A program made the translations under genes and the position numbers. Below, piece by piece: positions 37,289-46,675 of a stretch of 64,000 nt of DNA. The notes under the pieces were generated by a model. The model was given only the letters and a program-made list of their open reading frames with translations. It searched no databases and was not told the DNA's origin. The stretch's first letter is position 1. Every line of letters begins with the position of its first letter. Source of the DNA: Hyphomicrobiales bacterium (lineage in GTDB: Bacteria; Pseudomonadota; Alphaproteobacteria; Rhizobiales; Rhizobiaceae); contig JAJFHU010000051.1 in assembly GCA_021775455.1 (NCBI GenBank), positions 1 through 64,000 of the forward strand, read 5' to 3'.

Positions 37289-38680
37289 ATGGAAAACATT
37301 GCCGCATTCCTTTATCTCGTTTCAGGCGTCCTGTTTATTCTGGCGCTTAGAGGTCTTTCACATCCTGTAACCTCAAGGCGTGGCAATACGCTTGGAATTG
37401 CAGGTATGGCAATTGCCATACTCACCACGCTCTTTCTGGTCGCACCCTCCTTTGGTGGTTGGTTGCTCATAATTCTCGGGTTGGGCATTGGTGGTGGTGT
37501 CGGCGCTTATATTGCCCGTCAAATTCCGATGACGGCCATGCCGCAACTGGTTGCAGCATTTCATTCGCTGGTTGGGTTGGCCGCTGTTATGGTTGCAGCT
37601 AGTGCACTTTATGCGCCAGACGCGTTCGGAATTGTTAAAGATGGGAGCATTAAAACTGCATCGCTTGTCGAAATGACAATTGGTGTGGCGATTGGGGCAA
37701 TTACATTTACCGGTTCTGTTATTGCATTTGCCAAACTTGATGGCCGCATGTCCGGTGCACCGATCATGCTTCCGGCTCGCCACGCAATCAACATGGTGCT
37801 GGCAGTTTTACTTGTCATACTGGTCGTCATGTTTGTCAGGACAGAAAGCCCTTTCATCTTCTGGGTCATTACATTGCTTTCATTCCTGATTGGTGTGTTG
37901 TTGATCATCCCGATCGGTGGCGCAGACATGCCCGTAGTGGTATCCATGCTGAATTCCTATTCCGGCTGGGCAGCAGCGGGCATTGGTTTTACCCTTGGTA
38001 ATCTTGCACTGATTATCACCGGTGCGTTGGTGGGTTCATCTGGTGCAATCCTTTCATACATCATGTGTAAGGGGATGAACCGGTCATTCATTTCGGTCAT
38101 ACTTGGCGGATTTGGTGGTGAAGCTGTGGCGGTCAGCGACGATGGGATCGAGCGGACTGTAAAACAGGGTTCGGCTGATGATGCTGCATTCCTGATGAAG
38201 AATGCCTCCAAGGTTATCATTGTGCCTGGTTACGGAATGGCGGTTGCGCAAGCACAGCACGCCCTTCGTGAGATGGCCGATGTGCTCAAGGCTGAGGGCG
38301 TTGAAGTAAAATACGCCATCCATCCGGTCGCCGGCCGTATGCCGGGTCACATGAACGTACTGCTTGCCGAAGCAAATGTGCCTTATGACGAAGTTTTTGA
38401 GTTGGAAGATATCAACTCCGAGTTTGCGCAGGCTGACGTGGCTTATGTGATAGGTGCAAACGACGTAACCAATCCGGCAGCACGTGATGATTCCACATCT
38501 CCGATCTATGGAATGCCAATTCTTGATGTGGACAAGGCAAAGACCTGCCTGTTCGTTAAGCGCTCACTTGGATCAGGATATGCCGGCATCGACAATACGC
38601 TTTTCTACAAGGAAGGCACCATGATGCTGCTTGATGATGCCAAGAAAATGACTGACGATATAGTCAAGGCATTGGCATAA
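37289..38680 (+). CDS. pntB: NAD(P) transhydrogenase subunit beta
   Basis: The 463-residue protein has about nine membrane helices (domain II) and a C-terminal NADP(H)-binding domain III from about 290, with GYGMAVAQAQHAL and IGANDVTNPAA motifs. The complex couples proton influx to reduction of NADP by NADH. Spacing and overlaps with pntAA/AB indicate one operon. Confidence 0.95.
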   Translation: MENIAAFLYLVSGVLFILALRGLSHPVTSRRGNTLGIAGMAIAILTTLFLVAPSFGGWLLIILGLGIGGGVGAYIARQIPMTAMPQLVAAFHSLVGLAAVMVAASALYAPDAFGIVKDGSIKTASLVEMTIGVAIGAITFTGSVIAFAKLDGRMSGAPIMLPARHAINMVLAVLLVILVVMFVRTESPFIFWVITLLSFLIGVLLIIPIGGADMPVVVSMLNSYSGWAAAGIGFTLGNLALIITGALVGSSGAILSYIMCKGMNRSFISVILGGFGGEAVAVSDDGIERTVKQGSADDAAFLMKNASKVIIVPGYGMAVAQAQHALREMADVLKAEGVEVKYAIHPVAGRMPGHMNVLLAEANVPYDEVFELEDINSEFAQADVAYVIGANDVTNPAARDDSTSPIYGMPILDVDKAKTCLFVKRSLGSGYAGIDNTLFYKEGTMMLLDDAKKMTDDIVKALA

Positions 38681-38703
38681 GGTATTCTTGTCATGACCGG
38701 CCA

Positions 38704-39513
38704 ATGCTGTTTCTAAAGAAGATGCTCATTGTCCCAATCTATACACTTCTAATTGGGTACATTGGCTTGGTTGGCATCATGTATCTGCTCCAGGACAAGT
38801 TGCTGTTCCCGGCGCCGGGTCCGGTCCAGGTCGCCTTGCCTGAAGGTGTCGAAGCGGTTGAAATAGAGGCTAGTGATGGGGCTTTGCTAAGAGCGGTTTA
38901 TATTCCTGCTGATCCCCAAGCCGCGCAGATTGTGTTCTTTCATGGAAATGCGTCCAGTGCGATTCATGAGTTAGATCGCGGAACATTGCTACGGAGTGCA
39001 GGTTTTGGCGTACTGATCGCAGAGTACCCGGGATACAATGGGAGTACCGGAAAACCTTCGGCAACCAGTTTGCTGCAGGCAGCACTAGACAGCCATGATT
39101 GGTTAATATCCAAATCCAATGCTCCAATACACGTCTATGGACAATCGCTTGGGTCCGGATTGGCGATATACGTTGCCAGCAAGCGGGATGTGGCAAGCGT
39201 CATATTGGAAGCTCCCTACAATTCATTGAAGGAAGTCGCAAAGGCCGCGTATCCCTATTTACCAGTTGAGATGCTGTTTAGGCATGAGATTAACTCAACC
39301 GAATTCGCCAAGAATGTACGTGCGCCCGCCTTGCTGGTTCACGGAAGTGAAGATCAGATAATTCCGGTCGAGATTGGTAAAAAACTGTTTGAAGTGATGC
39401 CAGCTGATACGCAATGGCGACAAATTGACGGTGCTGGCCACAATGACCTTGCGGCCCGCGGGTCATTGAACCTTGCAATCGATTTTTTTCAATCGATTTC
39501 GCCGCCTGAGTAG
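38704..39513 (+). CDS. Membrane-anchored alpha/beta hydrolase (BEM46/ABHD13-like)
   Basis: The 269-residue protein has an N-terminal membrane helix (about 8-30), the FFHGNASS oxyanion region, a GQSLGS nucleophile motif (about 146-151), Asp in HGSEDQIIP and His in GAGHNDL. This set matches the BEM46-like serine hydrolases. Substrate is unknown. It follows pntB by 23 bases, so it may be co-transcribed. Confidence 0.82.
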   Translation: MLFLKKMLIVPIYTLLIGYIGLVGIMYLLQDKLLFPAPGPVQVALPEGVEAVEIEASDGALLRAVYIPADPQAAQIVFFHGNASSAIHELDRGTLLRSAGFGVLIAEYPGYNGSTGKPSATSLLQAALDSHDWLISKSNAPIHVYGQSLGSGLAIYVASKRDVASVILEAPYNSLKEVAKAAYPYLPVEMLFRHEINSTEFAKNVRAPALLVHGSEDQIIPVEIGKKLFEVMPADTQWRQIDGAGHNDLAARGSLNLAIDFFQSISPPE

Positions 39514-39535
39514 AAAGATTTAATTCTTTGAAAGT

Positions 39536-40363
39536 CTAGCCACCGCGAGTGCGATTCATGCCTTCCTTGGCTGGCGAGTATTTTGAGTCCAGATTAAAAG
39601 CCCGGGAGAATGCCTGGAAGGCCTTTTTTTTGCTTCCCCTGCGTTCGTATATCAATCCCTGGTTTGCCCAGGCTTCGGCATTCTTGTCATCAATCAGAAG
39701 AGCGCGGTTTACATCCGTTAGCGCATTTTCCAGATCACCCTTGACCAGATATGAAAAACCCCGTGCGTTGTAGGGTTCATCTGCTGTCGGCGAGAGAGAA
39801 ATCGCATTGGTGAAATCTTCAATTGCCTGATCATGCTTGTTGTTTGACTGGAGGATCAGGCCGCGTGAATGGTAAGCGCGGGGATTGGTGGTACCCAACC
39901 TGATTGCCCGCTCGTAATCACGAAGAGCCTGTGTAGGCTTGCCAGCGAAGCGATAAACATTACCGCGACCAATGTATGCAACGTCATACTGTGGATTGAT
40001 TTTAAGCGCTTTTGAATAGTCAATAATTGCTTGCGCCGGATCACCGAGTGATCGATGTATCAAAGCGCGGTTTGCAAAAGCCTGATAGAAACGGGGATTG
40101 AGTTCGATTGCCCGGGTAAAATCAGCAAGAGCTTCCCGGTTTCTGCCCGCCCGTCCGAATGCAGTTCCGCGTACGTTGTACACCTCTGGTGAAGTCGGAT
40201 TATTCTCTACTACCTTGTTTAGAGATTCCAGATTGGAATCTGAACCCTGCGCAGGGTCGATATCGACTGCCTGTTCCAGTGGTGTGCTTTGGCATGCAGT
40301 CAAAACCAATGCCGAGGTTACCAGCAGGAATGCCATGGAGCATATTCGGGCAGGTGAATTCAT
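39536..40363 (-). CDS. TPR lipoprotein (NlpI-like)
   Basis: A signal peptide with lipobox LTAC (about residue 24 from the ATG at 40363) is followed by six TPR units (about residues 45-260) with the usual W/L-A-G-Y-A-F-P pattern and a NPRFYQAFANRA repeat. NlpI-like lipoproteins adjust peptidoglycan hydrolases; this is inferred from domain type. An in-frame GTG at 40378 is a possible but less likely start. Confidence 0.8.
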   Translation of the reverse strand: MNSPARICSMAFLLVTSALVLTACQSTPLEQAVDIDPAQGSDSNLESLNKVVENNPTSPEVYNVRGTAFGRAGRNREALADFTRAIELNPRFYQAFANRALIHRSLGDPAQAIIDYSKALKINPQYDVAYIGRGNVYRFAGKPTQALRDYERAIRLGTTNPRAYHSRGLILQSNNKHDQAIEDFTNAISLSPTADEPYNARGFSYLVKGDLENALTDVNRALLIDDKNAEAWANQGLIYERRGSKKKAFQAFSRAFNLDSKYSPAKEGMNRTRGG

Positions 40364-40459
40364 GCTCCTGCCACCCACTCATAATTGAAATTTTGCATAT
40401 AAATCCGCATCCCGGCTGGAAACCAATCGTCCAGCCTTGGATACATGATAAAACCGGGC

Positions 40460-40485
40460 AAAAAAAGGGCGTTTAGCGGCGACCC
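40460..40485 (-). terminator. Possible terminator overlapping the rpsU stop
   Basis: On the minus strand a short GGGT/GCCC stem spanning the rpsU stop codon is followed by seven T. The stem is weak; a second GGCTGG/CCAGCC stem follows at 40414-40436 without a T-run. Confidence 0.4.
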
Positions 40486-40697
40486 CTGCCGACGATCAAG
40501 CCTTCACGCTGTGCTTTTTTGCGAGCCAGCTTGCGAGCGCGGCGAATAGCTTCAGCTTTTTCGCGTGCGCGTTTTTCTGAAGGTTTTTCGTAGAAATTCC
40601 GTAATTTCATTTCACGGAAAACGCCTTCGCGCTGAAGTTTCTTTTTCAAGGCGCGCAAGGCCTGATCAACATTGTTATCGCGTACAAGTACTTGCAA
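40473..40697 (-). CDS. rpsU: 30S ribosomal protein S21
   Basis: The 74-residue protein [19 protein letters not shown]... is S21, with the basic [12 protein letters not shown] tail usual in alphaproteobacteria. It contacts the 16S 3' end region and supports initiation. The start is TTG with GGAA upstream, which is uncommon for a ribosomal gene. Confidence 0.95.
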   Translation of the reverse strand: MQVLVRDNNVDQALRALKKKLQREGVFREMKLRNFYEKPSEKRAREKAEAIRRARKLARKKAQREGLIVGRGRR

Positions 40698-40920
40698 GTT
40701 ACTTATTCCGTTTCATTGTGTGCGAGATCAGTTCAATCCCGAGGGTATCTGGAGATATCCAGCATTGGCCAACATCTGGAAAAGCCGCTTACCCATGTTT
40801 TAGATTTGGCAAACCAAAATTGCTCCGCAAATTGATCTTTGCCGATTGCTTGGGTGAATAACAAAGAAATGGCAACTTGTCCAGCCTGACACACAGCGGT
40901 TTACTAAAAATTTGGACTTT

Positions 40921-42000
40921 TCAGGCTTGTTTTGGAGAAAGGCGGGTGATGTGACCCATCTTTCTCCCTGGGCGTGTTTCACTCTTACCGTATAGATGGA
41001 TTAGAACATTGGAATCCCCGAGAAATCCAGGGACCTTATCCATATCGTCACCGATCAGGTTTTCCATAATGCAATCGCTGTGACGTCCCGGGTGCGCCAG
41101 CCGTAAACCCGACACAGCGCGAATATGTTGCTCAAACTGGGATACAGCACAGGCAGCTTCGCTCCAGTGTCCTGAATTATGAACCCTTGGCGCAAACTCG
41201 TTGACTATCAGTTCACCGTTATCCATTACGAAGAATTCGATACCTGTAACGCCAACATAATCCAGTGCAGCAAGTACTTGTTCCGCTATATCAGTGGCTT
41301 TTGCAGCCGTCTTCGACGTTATGTTGGCAGGCACAGTCGAGGTTCGCAGAATTCCTTCCCGATGCACATTTTCAGCAGGTTCAAAGCACACGGTTTGGCC
41401 ATCCGTTCCGCGTGCGGCGATTACCGAAACTTCTCGCTCAAATCCCACCATTCCCTCCAGAATGCAAGGAACGGACTGAACGAGTTCACCAGCTGACTTG
41501 AGGCTGGTTTGATCCTCCGGGGCAAGGCGAATTTGACCCTTTCCATCGTATCCCAGCCGACGGATTTTTACGATTCCCTCGCCGCTCGTACTGGAAAGTG
41601 CATTTTTCAATGAACTTACATCGTTGATATCGAAGTAGGGTGCAGTTGCTATTCCAAGTTCGTTAAAGAAATTTTTTTCGATCAACCGGTCCTGGCTGAT
41701 CTCGAGTGCCCTGAGACCGGGATATACAGGTAAAGTGGTTCCCAGTTCGCGAAAAGCGGTTACCGGAACATTTTCAAACTCATAGGTAATTACGTCGCTC
41801 AACTCAGCAAGTTTTTGCAGACCAACAATATCGTCATAAGGTGCTACGATCCGGTGTAATGCCTGTTGAAAGGCAGGGGCATTTTCCTGCGGGTCAAGGA
41901 TCGCAGTGCGAAAACCCAGCCGCGAAGCTGCCATTGCCAACATACGCCCCAACTGGCCACCGCCAACTATGCCGATAGTTCCAAGAGGTTGGAGAGCCAC
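40921..42000 (-). CDS. purK: 5-(carboxyamino)imidazole ribonucleotide synthase
   Basis: The protein of about 359 residues is an ATP-grasp enzyme making N5-CAIR from AIR and bicarbonate. GIVGGGQLGRM at the N-terminus and EFAPRVHNSGHWS in the C-terminal half are clear markers. It follows purE with the stop four bases upstream. GTG at 42000 is preferred because GAGGA lies eight bases before it; TTG at 42003 is the alternative. Confidence 0.95.
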   Translation of the reverse strand: MALQPLGTIGIVGGGQLGRMLAMAASRLGFRTAILDPQENAPAFQQALHRIVAPYDDIVGLQKLAELSDVITYEFENVPVTAFRELGTTLPVYPGLRALEISQDRLIEKNFFNELGIATAPYFDINDVSSLKNALSSTSGEGIVKIRRLGYDGKGQIRLAPEDQTSLKSAGELVQSVPCILEGMVGFEREVSVIAARGTDGQTVCFEPAENVHREGILRTSTVPANITSKTAAKATDIAEQVLAALDYVGVTGIEFFVMDNGELIVNEFAPRVHNSGHWSEAACAVSQFEQHIRAVSGLRLAHPGRHSDCIMENLIGDDMDKVPGFLGDSNVLIHLYGKSETRPGRKMGHITRLSPKQA

Positions 42001-42004
42001 CAAG

Positions 42005-42499
42005 TCAATCCTCGTCCGGGGTAAGTTTGACTGAAGCAGTATGGTTGCCCCGCCAAGCGTCCAATCGTTTTGCGATACCCGCGTCTCCTAGCGCCAAAAT
42101 AGCTGCGGCCAACAGTGCAGCATTCTTCGCACCTGCTGTCCCGATTGCCAGCGTTCCAACTGGAACACCCGTGGGCATCTGGACAATTGATAGCAGGCTG
42201 TCCTGACCAGAAAGCGCTTTGGATTGAACCGGTACACCAAGTACCGGCAATGGGGTAAGAGATGCCGTCATTCCCGGTAAATGAGCAGCACCGCCCGCAC
42301 CGGCAATAATGACCTTGTATCCGTTGTCTCGCGCATTTCTGGCAAACTCATACATTCTTTCCGGTGTTCGATGGGCTGACACAATCCGTGATTCGTGCGA
42401 AATCTGCAGTGCTTCGAGTATTTCTGCAGCGTGTCGCATGGTTTCCCAGTCTGACTGGCTCCCCATGATGATTGCGACGTCACTGGTGGTCGTTGTCAT
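42005..42499 (-). CDS. purE: 5-(carboxyamino)imidazole ribonucleotide mutase
   Basis: The 164-residue protein converts N5-CAIR to CAIR in purine synthesis. The [10 protein letters not shown] motif (about 12-21) and [11 protein letters not shown] (about 66-76) are diagnostic. It is the first gene of purEK. Its leader contains a terminator-like hairpin at 42554-42573. Confidence 0.96.
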   Translation of the reverse strand: MTTTTSDVAIIMGSQSDWETMRHAAEILEALQISHESRIVSAHRTPERMYEFARNARDNGYKVIIAGAGGAAHLPGMTASLTPLPVLGVPVQSKALSGQDSLLSIVQMPTGVPVGTLAIGTAGAKNAALLAAAILALGDAGIAKRLDAWRGNHTASVKLTPDED

Positions 42500-42553
42500 T
42501 TATTTTCCCCGTATTCAAACTGAGTCTGTTCACTCAACCGGTTCGACATTATT

Positions 42554-42573
42554 AAAAAAGGCCCAAAAGGGCC
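42554..42573 (-). terminator. Terminator-like hairpin in the purEK leader
   Basis: On the minus strand GGCCC-TTTT-GGGCC is followed at once by TTTTTTAATA, the classic intrinsic terminator form. It lies about 55 bases upstream of the purE start and no minus-strand gene precedes it, so it would stop transcripts heading for purEK. A second stem AATCCAT/ATGGATT lies farther upstream near 42630-42652. Attenuation is inferred. Confidence 0.55.
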
Positions 42574-42769
42574 GATTGTTGACTCCCAATCTAGCAGTTT
42601 TTGAGGTTCGGATAAATGCCTTAATCCATCGAATTTGTATGGATTTTTGTAATATCATGAGATTAGTTTGATCAATCCCGGTTTTTCACATGGTAAATTC
42701 GACAATTTTCAAAATTTGTGGTGATATCCTTGAGTGAACAGAGAAGATGAAAATTACGGAGGGTGAAGC

Positions 42770-42949
42770 ATGCCATTGGAATCTCATATTCATTCATTGG
42801 AAGAACGCCACAAGGAGCTGGAAGGCAAGTTGGAAGAGTTGCAGTTGAGCCCCGGTGTGAATGATTATGACATTGCCGATATCAAGCGGCAGAAGCTTTT
42901 GCTTAAAGACCGGATTGAACAGTTAAAAACTGAACCGACCGCAAGCTGA
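42770..42949 (+). CDS. DUF465/YdcH-like small helical protein
   Basis: The 59-residue protein is a predicted helical hairpin: SLEERHKELEGKLEELQ, a short NDYDIADIK turn and QKLLLKDRIEQLK, matching DUF465 (YdcH). The family role is unknown. GGAGGG eight bases upstream supports the ATG. It lies opposite purEK, as in other Rhizobiales. Confidence 0.88.
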   Translation: MPLESHIHSLEERHKELEGKLEELQLSPGVNDYDIADIKRQKLLLKDRIEQLKTEPTAS

Positions 42950-42971
42950 ACCAACACTGGATTAGTATATC

Positions 42972-43622
42972 ATGAATGTGCCTGCGCGCGCACGGCTAGT
43001 GCTTTTTGTATCTGCTGGCGACCGGGATCCAACAGTGGTCTTTGAAGCACTTGCCGGAGGAGATGTTGCCACCGTGATTCTTTATTCCGGAAGTAATGAT
43101 CAGAATCAATTTTCAGATTATTGTGAATCAATTGTTCCAAAAATTCAGACAGAAAATGTGGCCACCTTGGTGGTTGACGATACACAAACTTTTGGCCGCA
43201 GCCGGGCAGATGGACTAATGGTCGAGAAAAAACGGTCTAAGTTGAAAGATATCATTGCCCGTTTTTCGCCACAGAATATTGTAGGTTGTGGCGGTATAAA
43301 AGATCGTCATACAGCGATGGTGATTGGTGAGCTAAATCCGGATTTTGTGTTTTTTGGCAAGATCGGGGGGGACATACGCCCGGAGCCACATCGAAAGAAC
43401 CTTGCATTGGCAGACTGGTGGACTGACCTGTTTGAAATTCCGGCGATTTTACTAGGTGGTAATGAAGTTAGTAGTGTAACTGAGTGCGTAGCTAGCGGTG
43501 CTGAATTTGTTGCGCTGGATGCTGCGATTTTTGAACATCCCGATGGAGCTGAAAAAGGTGTCGAAATTGCTAATCAGCTGCTTGAGGAGAGTTTCAGGGC
43601 AATTGAACAAACCGCTTCCTAG
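42972..43622 (+). CDS. ThiE/TenI-like TIM-barrel protein
   Basis: The 216-residue protein follows the thiamine-phosphate synthase fold order (strand RLVLFVSAG, VVDD, VGCGGIKDRHTA, PDFVFFGKIGG, PAILLGG, GAEFVALDAAIF). Several ThiE catalytic motifs are altered, so thiamine-phosphate synthesis is doubtful and a TenI-like or other role is possible. It overlaps the Sel1-repeat gene by 20 bases. Confidence 0.7.
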   Translation: MNVPARARLVLFVSAGDRDPTVVFEALAGGDVATVILYSGSNDQNQFSDYCESIVPKIQTENVATLVVDDTQTFGRSRADGLMVEKKRSKLKDIIARFSPQNIVGCGGIKDRHTAMVIGELNPDFVFFGKIGGDIRPEPHRKNLALADWWTDLFEIPAILLGGNEVSSVTECVASGAEFVALDAAIFEHPDGAEKGVEIANQLLEESFRAIEQTAS

Positions 43623-44580
43623 ATTGTGGAGAACCGCAATATCGATCCTGATTGTCGGTTGTCTGGCCTCGGGTGCTCACGCAACTGATGAAGTAGTTAC
43701 TCCTGAAACTCAAGAAACAACAATAAGTGGAACCTCGGAAACAAAATCTGCTGATCTTGCCTATGGAGCTTATCAGAGGGGATTGTATTTGACGGCCTTT
43801 AATTTGGCTCTGCCAAGAGCAAAGGCAGGTGATTCGGCTGCGCAAACCCTGATTGCCGAGCTTTATGAGAATGGTTTGGGTGTCGCACGGGACACCAAAG
43901 AAGCAGCAGCCTGGTATGAAATCGCCGCGAAATCCGGAAATCGCGAAGCTCAATTCTCTTTTGCTGTCAAGCTACTCAAAGGTACCGACGTTTCTCTGGA
44001 TCTCGACCGGGGCCACGAAATGATGGCTTTGGCAGCCGAGGCAGACCATCCAGTTGCGATGTTCAATCGCGCGCAATACATAATTGATCAGCGGCCAACC
44101 AGTGCAAGTTATCGAAAGGCATTACCACTATTGGAAGGAGCAGCGGAGCAGGGTGTCGCTGATGCATTTTACAGCCTGTACCAAATTTATCGTGATGGGT
44201 TGGCGAATGGTATTCAGGATCCGGAAAAGGCGCGATACTGGTTGGAGCGGGCGGCAAGAGCAGGCGTAGAAGGCGCGCAAGTTGAACTCGGAGTTGCCTT
44301 GGCTGGCGGAGTTGGTGGCCCCAAAGACCTGCAACAGGCGGCCAGCTGGTTCAAACTGGCGGCAAATGCAGGAAACGTCGTTGCCCAAAACCGCCTGGCG
44401 CATTTACTGTCGCAAAATATTAGCTCGGATGAGATAATTGTTGAGGCAGCAATGTGGCATATACTGGCAAGGCGTGCCGGGAGAAGTGATCTCGTACTTG
44501 ATCAATTTTTGCTAGCAATCGATGACAAACTGCGAACAAAGGCTCTCTCGTTGGCCAATCAATGGCCAGCTATAAGATAA
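43603..44580 (+). CDS. Secreted Sel1-repeat protein
   Basis: Using the TTG at 43603 gives a 325-residue protein with a fitting signal peptide (LPRLWRTAIS, hydrophobic core, AHA site near 25). The longer frame back to 43498 gives an implausible basic lead inside the ThiE-like gene. Four to five Sel1 repeats follow (LYENGLGVARDTKEAAAWYEIAA, then ARYWLERAARAG and ASWFKLAANAG). Sel1 proteins act as scaffolds; the partner is unknown. Confidence 0.75.
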   Translation: MNKPLPRLWRTAISILIVGCLASGAHATDEVVTPETQETTISGTSETKSADLAYGAYQRGLYLTAFNLALPRAKAGDSAAQTLIAELYENGLGVARDTKEAAAWYEIAAKSGNREAQFSFAVKLLKGTDVSLDLDRGHEMMALAAEADHPVAMFNRAQYIIDQRPTSASYRKALPLLEGAAEQGVADAFYSLYQIYRDGLANGIQDPEKARYWLERAARAGVEGAQVELGVALAGGVGGPKDLQQAASWFKLAANAGNVVAQNRLAHLLSQNISSDEIIVEAAMWHILARRAGRSDLVLDQFLLAIDDKLRTKALSLANQWPAIR

Positions 44581-44614
44581 GGCAAGATTGAACTGACCAT
44601 ATGGGATATCGAAA

Positions 44615-45949
44615 TTGAGCAGAGTAACGTTCTTTCAAGAAATACTTTCAAACATATTTGATCAAAGTCGAAAGCTCACCTCGGAGCGCGATGACCGCAA
44701 GATTTGCGCGATCTGTGACGCGCTCTTGTCTGAAAGTGGGGAGGTGTCCGGTACAAGGCTTGCAGCTGCGTTACTGGCAAAATACCAGTCTCTGAATGGC
44801 GAAAAGCGAATCGCTTTCTTTCATGATTTGGCAGAACGTTACGACCTTGATACCGGGATACTTGTAGAAGCAGCAAAAATTTATTCAAAAGATCGCTCCG
44901 CCGAAAAATTCAGCAATCTGTTGGAGGTCGCTGAACCCCAACGACTGGAATTGTTCCGCCGTATCAATCAGGTTCCAGGCGCAACCGAGAAACTTGTCTG
45001 TATGCGTGAAGATTTGATTGCAGCGCTTGCTGAAAATCCTGCTTTGGGCAGGGTGGATGAGGATTTCAGGCGAACATTCTCAGCGTGGTTTAATCGGGGT
45101 TTTCTGGTTTTGAAGCCAATTGACTGGAAAACACCAGCGAACATTCTTGAAAAGATAATTGAGTATGAAGCTGTGCACGCGATCAATGACTGGGATGATT
45201 TGCGTCGTCGGCTGGAACCGGAAGACCGGCGTTGTTTCGCATTCTTTCACCCGGCAATGCCTGAGGAACCTCTGGTATTCGTGGAGGTTGCTCTAACGAG
45301 AAAAATAATGACTTCCATTGATGATGTTCTGGCTGAAACCCGGAATTCGATCTCACGGGATGATGTCAGAACCGCAGTATTTTATTCGATTTCGAATTGC
45401 CAAAAAGGCCTGAAAGGCGTGTCGTTTGGTAGTTTTCTTATCAAGCAGGTTGTTACGCAATTATCGCTTGAACTTCCAAGGTTGAAAAATTTCGTGACCC
45501 TTTCACCAGTCCCCGGGTTTGCCCGTTGGTTCAAAGCTGAACATGGCGAGGCAGTAACTGAAGAGCTGCAGGCCATCAATTCATTTTTGGAAACCGATGG
45601 TAAAATCTTGGATGAAGAAGCCCAGCAGGTAACAGATCTGAAAAAATCGATCAAAGCTTTTGCTGCTCAATATTTTCTGGAGGCCAAGCGTCTTGATGGT
45701 GCACCGATTGATCCGGTTGCCCGCTTTCATCTTGGAAATGGCGCGTCATTACATCAAATCAACTGGATGGCGGACCGTTCTTCCAAAGGGCGCGCACAAT
45801 CAGGGGGATTGATGGTGAATTATCTCTATGATCTGGATACGATTGAAGCCAATCATGAGGCCTTTGCCCATAACCTGGAAGTTATTGCAAAACGGGAAAT
45901 CAAGTCTCTGATCAAAAATCTTCCAGTACCCCAAAAACCTGCCGCCTGA
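44615..45949 (+). CDS. Malonyl-CoA decarboxylase
   Basis: The 444-residue protein resembles malonyl-CoA decarboxylases (MatA/MCD), with HPAMPEEPLVFVEVAL (about 211-226), a SNCQKGLKGVSFG stretch, TLSPVPGFARW and the late RFHLGNGASLHQINW motif carrying the catalytic His. It yields acetyl-CoA from malonyl-CoA. The usual partner malonyl-CoA synthetase (matB) is not adjacent. The start is TTG with GGGA upstream. Confidence 0.88.
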   Translation: MSRVTFFQEILSNIFDQSRKLTSERDDRKICAICDALLSESGEVSGTRLAAALLAKYQSLNGEKRIAFFHDLAERYDLDTGILVEAAKIYSKDRSAEKFSNLLEVAEPQRLELFRRINQVPGATEKLVCMREDLIAALAENPALGRVDEDFRRTFSAWFNRGFLVLKPIDWKTPANILEKIIEYEAVHAINDWDDLRRRLEPEDRRCFAFFHPAMPEEPLVFVEVALTRKIMTSIDDVLAETRNSISRDDVRTAVFYSISNCQKGLKGVSFGSFLIKQVVTQLSLELPRLKNFVTLSPVPGFARWFKAEHGEAVTEELQAINSFLETDGKILDEEAQQVTDLKKSIKAFAAQYFLEAKRLDGAPIDPVARFHLGNGASLHQINWMADRSSKGRAQSGGLMVNYLYDLDTIEANHEAFAHNLEVIAKREIKSLIKNLPVPQKPAA

Positions 45950-46070
45950 ATATCTGTGATGATGTAACCCTATCAGGGCTTGCACAATGTTGTCATTTGT
46001 GGTCAATCCGCCAACAGTTTCCGCTTACAATCAACTGGGGACCAACCTGCAACATGGTTTGGCATTTTTC

Positions 46071-46634
46071 ATGAAAATCAATGGTAACGAAATCAAACCC
46101 GGAAATGTGATTGAGCATAAAAACTCATTGTGGGTTGCGGTAAAGGCTGCGGCAGTGAAACCGGGGAAGGGTGGTGCGTTTAACCAGGTAGAACTTCGCA
46201 ATCTTCTGGATGGCTCCAAGCACAATGAACGGTTTCGTGCAACTGAAAGCGTTGAAAAAGTTCGCTTGGAACAAAAGGATTTTCAATACCTTTATGAAGA
46301 AGGTGACGCCCTGGTTTTCATGGATACCGAATCCTATGAGCAACTTGAATTGCAAAAGGAGTTTGTTGGTGAACGAGCTGCATTTCTTCAAGATGGGATG
46401 ACGGTCACTGTGGAACTCTATGAAGAAAAGCCAATCGGTGTGACATTGCCTGATCAAGTTGTGCTTGAAGTGAGTGAAGCAGATCCCGTTGTGAAAGGTC
46501 AGACTGCCACGGCTTCCTACAAGCCTGCTGTTATGGAAAATGGAATTCGGGTAATGGTGCCGCCATTTATTGAATCCGGCACAAAAATTGTAGTTGATAC
46601 CAATGAAGTAGCTTACCTGCGGCGCGCTGATTAG
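46071..46634 (+). CDS. efp: Translation elongation factor P
   Basis: The 187-residue protein has the three-domain EF-P layout. Lys33 in KPGKGGAF is the position that is beta-lysylated or otherwise modified in other bacteria, and it is conserved here. EF-P relieves stalling at polyproline. The ATG at 46071 is chosen; the longer frame adds 28 residues without merit. It is 41 bases before suhB. Confidence 0.95.
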   Translation: MKINGNEIKPGNVIEHKNSLWVAVKAAAVKPGKGGAFNQVELRNLLDGSKHNERFRATESVEKVRLEQKDFQYLYEEGDALVFMDTESYEQLELQKEFVGERAAFLQDGMTVTVELYEEKPIGVTLPDQVVLEVSEADPVVKGQTATASYKPAVMENGIRVMVPPFIESGTKIVVDTNEVAYLRRAD

Positions 46635-46675
46635 ATCGTTCTGCAAACCGTTCCATTTAACAGGAGAATCCAACC

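Noticed and set aside
40698-40920. Possible gene or RNA between purK and rpsU
   Set aside because: Only a short CTGG/CCAG stem and no supported frame were seen; treated as ordinary spacer and rpsU leader.
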